A stretch of DNA of 64,000 bases, taken from Petrolisthes cinctipes (taxonomy: Eukaryota; Arthropoda; Malacostraca; Decapoda; Porcellanidae). This document shows positions 53,101 to 63,754 of the stretch, piece after piece (the first letter of the stretch is position 1; the number at the start of each line of letters is the position of its first letter). The stretch spans positions 107,001-171,000 of the forward strand of contig JAWQEG010000720.1 of assembly GCA_033782935.1 (NCBI GenBank), written 5' to 3'. Below the pieces are notes generated by a model that saw only the letters and a list, made by a program, of their open reading frames with translations, searched no databases and was not told where the DNA came from. Position numbers and translations under genes: made by a program.

Positions 53101-54706
53101 AAGGAAATAACCCTGGTATTTCTTTCTCCAATGCGTCAGTATTATTAACCCTAGTAGGAACTGATGTTACTATTGGATTAGGGACTACTTTATTACCCGC
53201 AATATCGTTGCCTAGCAGAAATGACACTCCCTCTACAGGCAACTTATCCTGAATAGCAACATTAACACTTTTAGAGACTAAATCTGTTTTTAAAAACATT
53301 CTACCGTACGGCACCGTGACAGCACCACTAACACCCTGCAATACTACTTCCTCGCCAGTCAAAACGTCCTCTATGAAGGGAACTGCACTCTTAAGCAATA
53401 TACTGCACGAAGAAGCAGTGTCTCTCAAGACACGAACAGGGAAACATTTCCCGTGGTCACTGACACTCACAAACCCGCCAAACTGAAAGGGTTCAAATAA
53501 CTCAGACTTTGTTTCTGAATGTATTTCACTTGGAATATGATCAATATCATTATTACAAGTCATACTAATCTGCTTACTAGATTTTTGTCTGGCTAATAAC
53601 CTAGGGCAGTTACCCTTAATGTGTCCAAACTGCTTACAATAGTAGCACATTAATTCCCTTTTACCTGGGGAATAACTAGACGTGGTTGATCCACCAGCCT
53701 TATCAGGACCACCTTCACCAGACAAAGGAGAGAAAATCCTAACAGAATTACCACCCAAAACCTTTGAGTCTGCTTTCCTACTCTCTAATTGGTGAGGCGA
53801 CCTGTATCTAAAGCCTTTATGAGTCAATGCATAATTTTCTGCCAGGGTAGCAGCCCGGACCAAAGATCTAACCTCATGCTCCTCTAAATATGCTTTCACC
53901 TCCCAAGGCACCGCTCTCTTATACTGCTCCAATAACACAAGTTCCTCTAATTCTTCACGTGTTTCAACATTATTAGAATCTAACCACCTTTTACCTAATT
54001 TCCTCACTGTATGAGACAGTTCAATATAAGACGAAGCATCACCTTTCCGTATATTTCTAAATTTTTGCCTATAAAATTCTGGAGTCAGCTGATATGCATT
54101 GAGAACAGATTTTTTAACTACTTCATAATTCTTACTTTCATTAATATCTAAGGACAAGTACACTGATTTCCCTTTACCTACTAAATTAGTTTGAATTAGG
54201 ACTGGCCAATATTTGGTATGCCAAGACAATGAGGTGGCTGTCTTCTCAAATTGTAGGAAAAATTCCTCTGGGTCATTTTCATCAAATGAAGGAACTAATC
54301 TGGATTGCTTCGTTATATCAAATGTCTCTGAACCCGTCCCATCTGTTGGTCTCAAAGTTATGCCTAGCTCTGCTTGTTTTGTTAACAATTCTAATTGAAA
54401 ACGTCGTTCTTCAGCTCTCTCCTTCCAGGCTAACAGCTCATGTGCACGTTCCTCTTTTTCAGCTTCTAACTTCATCATTAATAGTCCAGAAGGGTCCTCA
54501 CATAATGCATGTGCACTTTCATCTAAAATCCTTTTATTTACCAGTTCCGTTATTACTTTTTCTTGAATCTCTCTCTTCCTCCAAGTTTTCTTACAAGTAA
54601 TACCCCAATGAGAGCCAAGAACAATCCAGTCTTCCTTACGAAGATTAACACTTTTTAAGTAAGGTACTGATGGGTTCTCTACAAATTTATCCAAGTTAAA
54701 CTCCAT
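50114..54706 (-). CDS. Gag-Pol polyprotein with integrase before reverse transcriptase
   Basis: One open frame of 1,574 codons runs 54838-50114; I choose the ATG at 54706 (MEFNLDKFVENP, residue 45) because the first 44 codons lie just inside the PBS and look non-coding. Positions below count from 54838. A SCAN-like Gag helical region (about 235-340: EFYRQKFRNIRKG, YIELSHTVRKLGKRW, LVLLEQYKRAVPWEVKAYL) precedes a CCHC knuckle (C398, C401, H406, C411). A protease-like DTASS (473) and LLGNDI (541) follow. The integrase zinc finger (H727, H733, C760, C763) leads to a DD35E core at D797, D856 and E892 (58 and 35 residues between), then a GPF module near 1030. Reverse transcriptase (YIDD 1304-1307) and RNase H (D1453, E1493, D1522) come last. 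PR-IN-RT-RH is the Gmr1-like order, the reverse of ordinary Ty3/gypsy. No envelope gene. Frame fully intact. Confidence 0.93.
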   Translation of the reverse strand: MEFNLDKFVENPSVPYLKSVNLRKEDWIVLGSHWGITCKKTWRKREIQEKVITELVNKRILDESAHALCEDPSGLLMMKLEAEKEERAHELLAWKERAEERRFQLELLTKQAELGITLRPTDGTGSETFDITKQSRLVPSFDENDPEEFFLQFEKTATSLSWHTKYWPVLIQTNLVGKGKSVYLSLDINESKNYEVVKKSVLNAYQLTPEFYRQKFRNIRKGDASSYIELSHTVRKLGKRWLDSNNVETREELEELVLLEQYKRAVPWEVKAYLEEHEVRSLVRAATLAENYALTHKGFRYRSPHQLESRKADSKVLGGNSVRIFSPLSGEGGPDKAGGSTTSSYSPGKRELMCYYCKQFGHIKGNCPRLLARQKSSKQISMTCNNDIDHIPSEIHSETKSELFEPFQFGGFVSVSDHGKCFPVRVLRDTASSCSILLKSAVPFIEDVLTGEEVVLQGVSGAVTVPYGRMFLKTDLVSKSVNVAIQDKLPVEGVSFLLGNDIAGNKVVPNPIVTSVPTRVNNTDALEKEIPGLFPSCAVTRNKKKNAECDVVPSTTDDEDDDSDIGSLFQTDVVHISPVLPEEVVSPVAGSHIDTESVLVDTVPVSRDMLSEAQRGDPELKSLFARAVDLNESEKLSVCYYLDNDVLMRKFRLADIAANEEWNVTRQIIVPSCYRKDILSLAHDFAGGHLGINKTYNKILPNFFWPGLRRDVAKYCHTCHVCQVAGKPNQVLKKAPLQPIVPLTEPFSKVIIDCVGPMPKTKKGNQFLLTIMCATTRYPEAIPLKKITTKAVVNVLLRFFTQYGIPKYVQSDQGTNFTSNVFKQVMKELGITHYTATAYHPQSQGALERFHQTFKSMLTKYCIESDKDWDDGVHFMLYAIRSCPQESLGFTPFSLVYGHTVRGPLEVMKECWVDKDLGMPLPQYVKKFRELLKRANELARSNLSKAQTAMKDTYDLKAVEKSFKPGDSVLAFLPLYSKPFQSKYSGPFVVKEKLSDLNYLIETPGRRKSERKIHANLLKLYHARDIGSVVLITETDSPSDEKELLSFELCTPLLNSQVLHNPETKISHLSQHQKDDICTLLSTYEQIFGDVPQPCRGVEHDILLIDNAMPVKQHPYRVNPCKRNALRREVEFLLQNGLAEQSTSEWASPCLLVPKSDGNHRLCTDYRRVNSLTKADCFPLPRMTDIIDDIGDAQFITKLDLLKGYYQIPLTAKAKEVSAFVLPDGLYQYKVMPFGMRNAPATFQRLMNSVTRGLPNVRVYIDDLVIFTTTWEEHVTSLQQLFHRIAEAGLTVNLLKSELGQAEVTYLGHVIGQGKVAPVKAKVEAIIQYPAPTTRKEVMRFLGMAGFYRRFCPNFADVSAPLSNLVSPRKPFVWSKECQNAFSNLKNLLTTVPVLRAPDFSRPFSLQVDASDIGAGAVLMQSDDRDILHPVCFMSAKFKLYQRNYSTIEKETLALLLALEKFEVYVNAATYPVHVFSDHNPLQFVNKMKNKNQRLMRWSVALQPYNFIISHIPGKDNVIADALSRVHSVG

Positions 54707-54850
54707 TCTTAAAGTGGAGGATTCACACAGTATTGAATCAGAGACCAACAAACAAAACAGACTAGACCCGAATTTTGAACTATCTCTATAATGTATATAT
54801 ATACAGGCTTCAGTAATTAATACAAGACTATAGGTCATATGGAAATGGAG

Positions 54851-54868
54851 ATCCCGGACAGGCCCCCA
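54851..54868 (-). promoter_or_regulatory. Primer binding site, tRNA-Pro-like
   Basis: Directly after the 5' LTR on the - strand is TGGGGGCCTGTCCGGGAT, which matches the well-known tRNA-Pro PBS form TGGGGGCTCGTCCGGGAT at 16 of 18 positions. Confidence 0.75.
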
Positions 54869-55410
54869 TGTTAAGTTACGCCCTTCTATCAGTTAAATCG
54901 TAACCCCTGGACATATAAACAGACTGATATTTTAATATATATATTTAAAAAAACCATTAAACAACAAACAGAACATTACACAAATCTCCAATTCATGACC
55001 CAAGTCTTACTCCATTACATTCAACCAACATTAACACAATAACAACACAATATGTACCCTAATTATAATAATAATAATAAACAATATTCCTATAGGAGCA
55101 CAGTATAAGAGAACAATATCAACACTTAGCCATTTCGGAGGGACAAAGCTGGAGCTGAGGGAGATCCATGGAACTCACTGTTTATCCTACCCTGGTATGC
55201 AGAGACTGACTGTGAGACCCAAGTCTGCTTCTTTTATACCCTCAAACTAGAGTCAGCCTCAAGTAATAACCAGAAGGGAAACTACTGGTACGCCCTCTAT
55301 ACACTGTATGCCCACTAAAACAGGAACTGAACCACAGTTTCATACAAGATTGGTTTCAATACATGGAGTTTCGAATCAAAGTGGTGGAGTGAATCCAGGT
55401 ATTCATAACA
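54869..55410 (-). repeat. 5' LTR
   Basis: 542 bp, near identical to 49416-49962. It should hold the promoter for the - strand transcript. Confidence 0.92.
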
Positions 55411-57261
55411 ATGTAAGTCTGCATAATATCATTCATACTCTTTAAATTATAATTTACATGTAAGTCTGCATAATAGACTGTTTTCTTATAGATATCAAAG
55501 CACTGAGAAAAGTAAATGAAGAATCAGTGATTACAAGTATCTATTTTATTAAGGTATGTAATTTATATATGACATAATTCAGGATATACTATATATATGA
55601 ATTCAAATTTCACTAAATAAAATGTTATGGATATAGATATTTGAGTTTTATAATTAACCAATAAACAAACTATAGCCACAACAGCTGACTCTGACCTTAA
55701 AATTATCATACTCTGGTGACACTTCAATGGTAAAGTACGGTACATTGTTGTGTTGCCAAGGTACCATGATTAAAGGGTCAAAGTTGGCTGCCGTGACTAT
55801 AGCTGTAGAACAGGATTAGAAGATTTATTCACAAGAAATATATGTATTCAAATATATGCTGAGGAGATGAGGCTGCAAGCAGAGTAGATGGCTTGTGCAC
55901 TGCAATACGCTGCAGTCTTATGGATGATGGTTTTTACACAGGAAGATCCACCTTGCTTGACGAAAATGGCTCGAGAATGCTGCAGTCATCAGTCTCTTCC
56001 AGGGAACAATCAACTGTACCTGTTAATGCATTAAGCTACATAAGTATCAAGCTTCTTCCAGCCGAACCAGAAATTGGTACCGACTGGCCCCGCTTGTGAA
56101 TTATGTTTGGGCAGTGCAGTAAATATAAGAATGAAATTCCTAGAGATTATACAGTATTCCAAATACACAGAACTGACCAATACAGGACCTATCAATTTTT
56201 CACAGTATGATTTGATGTATGTAGTGAAATATGTAATAAAATCTATGTTATGCTTTAATGAAATACAACTATTAAAATTTGTATCCTTACTACAGTCTTT
56301 ACTATTCTGTTGAGGGTCATCTTCATCGTCTTCCAGGAACCCGAGACAAGCACGAGTTCTCAAAAATTTTGTGTGGTAAGAGCAGTAAACCTGGGATGAT
56401 GTCCTGGACAATTTTCTGCAACTCGTCAAACTTGGCTGGTGTTGGAGGAGGTCCACCACCAGTTTGGTTAATTTTCTTTACATTCTGCATGATATTTTTT
56501 CATTCTATGAAAGAGAAGATAATCCATTTAGAGAAATGACAAGAATTTGAGAGTAAAACTATGGAATCACACATCCATCCATTTGTGTTAATTTTGGGAA
56601 GGAATCATCATGGAATGTTTTTTTTGTTTTTTTTAAGAACTACTTGTAGAAATTTATGTTTTATAATCCTTCTCCTACTACTACAATCTTGTGGTAGAGC
56701 CTGGGAAATGATGGGTTTTGGATGTGGGAAAATACACAAATTAGGAATAAACTGATCTTACCTAATCTGGACCTAACCTTGGCATTCTTCGGTACGGACC
56801 AAATGATATCTGCTAATCAAGAGATACATTTATGTCCCATTTCATTGCTTAAGTGAGCAAGACCAACCACTAAAACATTCATGAGAATATAGTGCATAAT
56901 GTGAAGTATAAGTTTGCTTATTTTCATTTAAATACATGAGGTGGCATGATTTCTGAGATTATCCTATAAATTTATTAAATCTATATCAGCAAATAAGATC
57001 ATGCATGAAAAATTATAAATTTTGAAACATATTCATGCATTGTTAATTAGAAATGCCATTTGGGCCACTTGCGAAAACTCCATCTGAGACCTAATATGTG
57101 CCAGCTATGAAAAATATCACACGTATCTAACATCTCTTGCAAAAATAGCATAGGTACATTATCAAAAAATAAAATAAAAAGATATTTCTACATAATAACT
57201 CTTACAACCAACAAAACAAGCAGAGGTTGGTGCAATATTACCCTAGGCTGCATGAATTAAC

Positions 57262-57634
57262 GGTATTTATTGAAAGAATTACCGTTTTGTAGCAGTGTTG
57301 CCAGATCCGGCTAGATCCCAGTACTTTGCCCCGGTCATTTTCTGTACTTTACCAAGGTTATTTCCCGGTAGTTTGTCCAGGTTAGGTCCCGGTAGTCTGC
57401 CCAGGTTAGGTCCCGGTAGTCTGATGCGGTCTAGGTTAGGTTAGGTTAGGTCAGGTCAGGTCAGGTAAGGTCAGGCTAATTTCAAAATGCCCCATTTGAA
57501 TATGCCCTATCTTGGAAATGGGGCATTTGCGGAGAAAATGCCATAGAAGAAAATAGTCTTAGAATGGTCTGAATAAGTGGGTAATGAAGGTAGAAAAACC
57601 GTACCCAATAACGGTAATTCATTCAATATTTACC
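57262..57634. mobile_element. GGTA-family MITE, paralogue of 25526-25888
   Basis: Same insertion and duplication GAATTAAC (57254-57261 and 57635-57642); slightly longer TTAGG run. Confidence 0.9.
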
Positions 57635-57802
57635 GAATTAACTTACAATTACAATTGGTACAAAGTATGGGGTTACATTTGGTACCTGTAGGCCAGTGTG
57701 TGTGTTAACTCACCTGGTTGGTTACCTCACACCATCATTTATCTTAAGACAAGGACAATTATATAGAACAACATACTTTAGTATAAAAGTAACAGAATAA
57801 CT

Positions 57803-58177
57803 GGTAAATTTACAGAAGAACTGGGTTCACTATATTGTGTATTTTAGTATCATTACCCACTATTTTGGACCATTCTAAAACACTTTTATTCTATGGTGTT
57901 TCTTTCGGAGATGCCCCGTTTTCGAGACATGCCCCGTTTTACAAACATAATTTGGAAATTAGTCTGACCTCACCTGACCTGACCTAACCTAACCTAGACA
58001 ACATCAGACTACCGGGACCTAACCTGGGCAAACTACCGGGACCTAACCTGGGCAAACTACCGGGATATAACCGGTGTAAACTATCATAAAGTGACTGGGG
58101 CAAATTCCCAGGACCTAGCCGGATGTGGTAACACTGCGCGATCCTAGCCAAAAACCCAGTTATTCTGTAATAATACC
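57803..58177. mobile_element. GGTA-family relative, inserted after the duplication
   Basis: Ends GGTAAATTTACAGAAGAACT and, inverted, GGTATTATTACAGAATAACT. It is flanked by GAATAACT (57795-57802 and 58178-58185). Harbinger 1 has the empty site with one GAATAACT at 26049-26056. The interior (GGGACCTAACCTGGGCAAAC repeats, GGGCAT motifs) matches the family in reverse. Confidence 0.92.
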
Positions 58178-58649
58178 GAATAACTATATAACTGTGCTCT
58201 TATGATATATTAGACTTACTTTCTTCTAATCCATTCCCAGGATTGTTTCAGCTACTTGTCAGTCTTCCTTTCAGACATGAAGAAGTGGATGTTGTATTGT
58301 TTCTCCACTTCCTTCCATGCTTTCTTCCACTGAGGAATAGCATTATATTCTCCTTTCTTTGAATTTATTATATGATGGTGTATAATCAAGGTCGCTAGGA
58401 ACAACTTCTGCTCCAAGTTCAGTAGTGTACCTCTGGTTGCCATGGTGATGAAGGTGGTTTGTTTACATTTGGTCTGTAAGTATTACCAACCACCGCAGGC
58501 TGCCCGAGCAATGTTGCCAACCCTCACCAGTCCACGCGCGTGCTGGGATACGAGGCTCGGAGGGCTTTCGGACTGACTGAGAAATCGAATACCCACTCTC
58601 GGGTGCTGGCATCCGAGGCTCGGGCTCCGAGGGACTGAGAAAACGGCTG

Positions 58650-60636
58650 TTAGTCCACTAATTGCTGTGCTTTTTTCTGCCCCAAGAATTGTTCGGTACA
58701 GTGAGTTTTCAATTTTTTGTAACGTATCTATTTCTTTCTTGTTATAATCCACCACACCAGCCCCATACAGTATTCCAGGCCATGCCAGACCTTTCCACAA
58801 AGTTTTTCCAATCATTAGTTTGTTACAACTCCTGGCTGTCACTGAGTAGGTCATATTTGCTAGTTTCTTTGCTTTTTTTAAAATATTAACTTTGTAATTC
58901 TTAAAACAGTCTCTATTGTTTCCAATATCCACTCCCAAATATTTAATAGTCTCCACCACTTCTATCCCTTCTAGTTTTGCTGGTTGATTTTCCATATTGA
59001 AGATTATGAATTTGCTCTTATTTTTATTTAACTCCAACCCACATTTCCTGCTTACATTGCTCAGTCTTATAATGTTTGCTTTTGCCTCTAACATTGATTG
59101 TGAAAACTGCACTCCATTAGATCCTGTGCACCCTTGGCGTATACCGCTTGTTATCTTTATCTATTTTTCTATTTTTCTGCTTAAACACAGTTGTGTTGTA
59201 TCATTCTGGTACACATCACTTATTATATCTATCATATTTTCATGTGTTTTTATTTCTTTTAGATTTTTTATGATCTCTTCTCTTTTTATTGAGTCCTATT
59301 GCTGCTACGATTAATGGTGTCTTGTTCTTGTAGCTTTTTTCAATACAGTACCTGAGTATGAGTATATTGTCTTCAATTCTTCTTCCCTGTGTAAATCCGG
59401 ACTGCAATTCACTATTTAAATCATTAACTTGTAGTTGTTGTTTTATTTTGCTCTTCATTATTGACATAAATATTTTGTAATCAATATTTGTGAGTGCTAT
59501 ATGGGTCTTCAATCCTGGGCTGTTGGTTTAACTTTTTTTGGTAGCATTACTGTTCTTGAGGTTTTCCAGGTTTGTGGGACTTTTCCTTGTCTAATTATTT
59601 TATTAAAACAGTATAGTAACTTTTCTATGCATTTTTCACTATCTATCAATGCCTTGTAGCATTCTGGTTTTACCCTATCTGGACCAGCTGCCTTTTTGTT
59701 TTTGAAGCCTTTTAATGTGTTTATAATTTCTTCTTTATTTATTATTGGTTCTTCCATGGTTGTTGTTATCCGAGCTAGGCCCATTCCAACAGTCATATCC
59801 ATATGTTCCATTACCATGTACTGTCTCTTGTCTTGATTAGTTTCATTCATTATTTGTTCCTCTATAAAAATTTTGTACCTTCCGTTTTCTTGTGTGTTCC
59901 AAACCTTCTTTATGTTATTGTCATGATTTTGGTATATATCCTTCCAAAACATTTCAAGCTCTTGAGCTGCATCTTCTGGTTTAAGTATTCCTCCCTCTGT
60001 ACTATATAATTCCCCTTTGTCCTTATCATAGTTTATTTCTTTACCTTTTAATTTGTCAATATATTGCCATAATCTCTTACTTTTGTCACTACTTCCATTC
60101 ATCTCCTCTGTCACCTTTTTCTCATGTTTTATTATTGCTTCTTTGATCAATCTTTTCACCCTATCTTTTTGTACCTTATATAAGCTCCAAAGTCTATCTT
60201 TTACTTCTTCACTAGCCTCATTTCGTTTCTCTCTATTAAGCTTCTTTCTTTTCTTGATTTCCTTTCTAATGTCTTCACACATCCATGGTGGTTCAATCCT
60301 GTTTATATGTCTCTTATCCTTTCTCCTTCTATACTTTTTCTTTAATATACATTCTGCATTTCTTGTCATGATTTCACCAAACTCTACCATATCTTGTACC
60401 TCTTCATTGCACTCTCCTTCCACTTCCTTATATATCTGTAATGCTTCTTTGTCTGTTGTATAATAAATATTTTCTTGCCATTGATCATTTGTGTATTTTC
60501 TATTTTGTGTCTCTCCTTTGATTAATATTTCAATCAAATTAGGGTCAGGTAATTCCGTTTTTTCTTTTCTTTCATCTATTTTCATTGCTTCGTATACATC
60601 ATAAAATTTATGGTTCACCAGAACGAAGTCTATCAC
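58650..60636 (-). pseudogene. LINE L3 reverse transcriptase, same YADD deletion
   Basis: From the right: IDFVLVNHKFYDVYEAM, linker PPWMCEDIRKEIKKRKK, KNKKAAGPDRVKPE, LQSGFTQGRRIEDNI, a short deletion that removes IDFKKAYDSI near 59295, GIRQGCTGS joined to GVQFSQSMLEAKA at about 59110, then IKYLGVDIGNN and LYGAGVVDYN up to the Harbinger end. The GCTGS junction is at the same place as in L1, so both lack the catalytic YADD. The additional loss in RT motif 2 is private to L3. Confidence 0.78.
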
Positions 60637-61221
60637 ACCTTTTGATTTTCCTCTCCCATGAAATCAACCCTTCACTCCTCTGGTCATTGTTTAGTAGAAT
60701 AAGATTATAGTTTTCCATCCAGTTAATCACATCTTCCCTTCGTCTATCCATTTCCTGCTCTCCAAGGAATCCCAAATGTCCGTTAAAATCCCCAAGTAGG
60801 ACAAAGGGTATCTCCCCTATATTTTCTACTATACCTTCTATTTCTGTTTTTAAACTAGTGTATCTTCTTTTATCCTCTTCTTTATTTCCGCAGGTAAACA
60901 GACCAAAAGCAGCTTAAATCAAATATTTCCTAATTTATACTTGCAAAATAACAAATCCTTATTTCTACTTGTTATCTTTTCAATTTTACTATCTTCATCC
61001 TTCTCCGACAAAATCATCAATCCCCCTCCTTTCTTTTCCTCCATTTCCCTCATATTACTTATTGAGTATATGTGATCACAGAGACTGATATTCTCAAACT
61101 TTTGGTGTGTTTCCGTTAAACATAAAAATTCATCACTTTTAATTAAATCTTGTAATTCCGTTATCTTTACTTTTGTTAGCCCTTGTATGTTTATTAGTTT
61201 AATCTTACATATGCTCTCCAT
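60637..61221 (-). pseudogene. LINE L3 APE-type endonuclease
   Basis: Begins IKLINIQGLTKVKITEL with FLCLTETHQKFENI, and retains the intact GDFNGHLG motif at about 60771-60800 followed by FLGEQEMDRRR. Single-base frameshifts near 60890-60920 and 60650 break it. Confidence 0.72.
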
Positions 61222-62081
61222 ATATTTGTCCTCTTTCTCCTTGAAAATTATTTCTCATTAACTTTGCATCCTTTATATACCATCCCTTTTCTCCCAGTTC
61301 TCGTTTTCTTTTTAATTCCTCCCAGAGCTCCTTATTTTGTTGTCTCTCTTTCTTAGTCATATCCAAGGTGATAGATATTCTTTTTGCTAGCCTATGGTTT
61401 GTATTCTTAAGGTTCTTTGCATTTTTCAGAATCTGCCATTTCATCCATGTTTCTTTTAATTTTAACAGCTGTGGTCTCTTCTTTCCTGGTTCATTTATTA
61501 ATCCTAATCTTGCTGCATCCAAAATTTCTACATCCTCTACTTTTACTTCCCTTTGTATTATATCCAGAGAGTTTTCTATGTCTTTCTGTATCTTTTCCTT
61601 TGGTTCTGATTCCTCGGGTTCTTCTAAATTATAAATGATAATATTATTCCTCTTTCTCTCTTTTTCCTCTCTCTCTTTCATATCTTCAACCATTTCACTT
61701 TTTAGTTCTACTTTCATTATCTTTATTTTCTTATCTCTCTTCTTCAGTTCTAACTCCATTTCCTCTAACATATCTTTCTTTAACTTATCTAAACTCTCCT
61801 CCCACTGCATCATTTTTTTCATCTCATCAATCTTTTTTCCTAATTCCCCATCTGGTGTTAACAGTCTCTTCTTTGCTACTGGTATACATCCAGAACATAT
61901 CCATACTGATTCAGAATCTTTCAACTCTATATAGGGTAGGACTGACCTGCTCACATCCGATGTGGAACCAGACACTACACATATCACATTGTATTCCTCT
62001 CTCATGTTGTTTTACTCTGTTTTCACATCTTCCACAGCTGTCTTCTCTTCGTGCTCCGCTTCTTGCACTTCGACTAGCCAT
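61205..62081 (-). pseudogene. LINE L3 ORF1 protein
   Basis: ATG at 62081 (MASRSARSGARREDSC). The PHD finger is frameshifted near 62005; the coiled coil is shortened by two in-frame deletions relative to L2 (about 61775 and 61815). It then continues with NIIIYNLEEPEE and AARLGLINEPGKKRPQLLKL to a stop near 61205. Confidence 0.7.
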
Positions 62082-62148
62082 CTTCTTCTCTTATTTTTCA
62101 CTTTATTTTATGTGGTAACTTTTATAAAGTTTACATTATTTGGGAAAC

Positions 62149-62418
62149 TCAGCTCTCAGTTTTCGAACCTGCCGCCACCGGCTCCTGCAGTTCATACTTC
62201 TTCCATGCCTCTTCATATGCTATTCTATCTTCCTCACTATTGCCTACATTTTTCCTTAGTCTTCTACACTTCCTATTACTCTCCTTCCTCACATTCTCAA
62301 TATCTTCATTCCACCAGCTCTTCATCAATCTTCTTTTATTGCTATTCCTCACCCTTCCTATCGTTCTCTCACCCACCTCTGTCACTTTCCTAATCAGGGA
62401 ATCATTCAGTTCATCCAC
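62149..62418 (-). pseudogene. LINE linker-like fragment, third copy
   Basis: Copy of 12579-12850 with KRRLMKSWWNEDIENVRKES and an upstream DELNDSLIRKVTEVGERTIG. Confidence 0.5.
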
Positions 62419-62429
62419 TCAGTCACAAC

Positions 62430-62541
62430 CAGTGTTGCCAATTTTGTAGTACCAATTTCCCACAGATTAAGGATTTTTTTTCCCACAGATTGAAATGAAG
62501 ATCCCACAAGACAAATAAAGACACATTTTATTGTTTCCTTT
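62430..62541. other. Right edge of the duplicated segment
   Basis: Matches the start of the hAT block (12850-12970, 27880-28000) up to TTTTAATGTACA at about 62530-62541, then diverges. A duplication or insertion breakpoint lies here. Confidence 0.6.
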
Positions 62542-63174
62542 TAATGTACAGTCTGTTACAGTTCCGACTGGGCCACCCAGTATCGAGAGATCGTAGATGT
62601 GGCAGCAGTGTCTGTGTGTGTGTGCTCGAAAATTATACGGATCGTCAACACTCTCCCTCTGTAGTGAACATGACCCTGCCTCAAAGTTCATTTCATAGAT
62701 GGCGCTGTGTAGTTGTGGAAGGAATGTGGACTGCAGGGTTGAAGTTTCGGGAAACATCTATGCTCGTGCCAATGAGTCATGAGCTCTCAGGCAGAGTGGT
62801 TGAGGAATGCTATTATGGAAATTTAACAACTATATTACACAATGAGTAGGTGAAGCTAAGGTAAAGTTGTTCGTAGCCTGAACAGTGAATATTTCTTCTT
62901 AATGGTTATCATGTTTGGCATGCAACATTGCTCAGCCGTTCTGACAGAGCTCACGTCTCGTTGCCACGATTGTTATCTTGTTTTTCTACCAACTAGGATC
63001 GGGCAGATAGGTTGTTTTCTTTGTCCATCATATTTTGGAAAGCATAATTTGAGATCACCTTTGATTTCGTATTTTATTTGTAAGTCAAGTTACAATGTAT
63101 TACATGCATAGTAAAATTCCTTCATTGCTAAATACTTTCTCTCTCTCGTAATAAAAATTTTAAAGTCAACTGTA

Positions 63175-63175
<1 letters not shown>
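62542..63175. other. No gene recognised
   Basis: A frame at 62544-62849 (101 codons) has no recognisable motif. The sequence is less AT-rich than its surroundings near 62550-62830. Nothing else was supported. Confidence 0.4.

Positions 63176-63246
<71 letters not shown>
63176..63246. repeat. (CT)n microsatellite
   Basis: About 70 uninterrupted bases of CT. Confidence 0.92.
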
Positions 63247-63249
<3 letters not shown>

Positions 63250-63306
63250 ATAAACACCATCTTATCTTATCCTATCTCTATACTAATGAAATTGGACAGA
63301 GAGTGA

Positions 63307-63548
63307 GGACCAATTCCACAGTTGTTCGTTGTGATTTGTTAGCGCCCAAACGAAAGAAACTAAACTGTGTAAATGACTTCTGTCTGATTTATTGGAAGCA
63401 TCTGATGAGTGAAGTATGCAGCTATTGTAATAATACAAATGCTCAATTGATAGTTTTGGTGAATAGGAATAATCAGCTTTTGGGAAATAACGAAGCCTTA
63501 CAAGTGTGTTTGGGGAGGACTCTGACAAAATGACTGTGGAATCAGTCC
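63307..63548. mobile_element. TIR element related to 33614-34217
   Basis: Ends GGACCAATTCCACAGT and, inverted, GGACTGATTCCACAGT (14 of 16). The interior shares CACACTTGTAAGGCTTC (reverse strand) with the 33.6 kb element. Non-coding. Confidence 0.65.
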
Positions 63549-63754
63549 TGGCTCCCTGACATTCTACGTTAATAAACAAATTAGTAGTGTCGAAATAAGC
63601 GATCGTTTTGCCAGTGATAATCAACTCGCATTGATTGTTAACTGGGTTATGTTTGTTTTGAACCCACAGGTGAACGGGGAAGAGGGATCACTCCTAACGA
63701 CGAAACGTGTGTTTAACCTACTAATAGATTACCCCAAGTTTTGCTAATAGATAC

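Larger units (their letters stand above)
49416..55410 (-). mobile_element. Intact LTR retrotransposon, Gmr1-like Ty3/gypsy
   Basis: A 5,995-bp element with two LTRs (TG...CA) and a perfect 5-bp duplication ATGTA (49411-49415 and 55411-55415); the empty sequence survives in Harbinger 1. The coding strand is -, so the 5' LTR is on the right. PBS, PPT and one long ORF are all present. By eye the LTRs differ by about six substitutions and two or three short indels in about 545 bp, so insertion is fairly recent and later than the Harbinger duplication, since copy 1 lacks it. Confidence 0.93.
55829..58443 (-). pseudogene. Harbinger Myb/SANT-like protein, copy 2
   Basis: Same three-exon plan as copy 1. 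Exon 1 (ATG at 58443; NLEQKLFLATLIIHHHIINS) has the same TAG after SERKTDK. Exon 2 holds TGGGPPPTPAKFDELQ and the acidic EDDEDDPQQ. Exon 3 (about 55829-56020) has an extra in-frame TAA where copy 1 reads PVYKPSS. Two MITEs lie in intron 1; the one at 57803-58177 is unique to this copy. Confidence 0.75.

Noticed and set aside
49416..55410. An endogenous retrovirus with envelope
   Set aside because: No ORF remains between RNase H and the 3' LTR (about 140 bp of spacing), so there is no envelope gene; it is an LTR retrotransposon.
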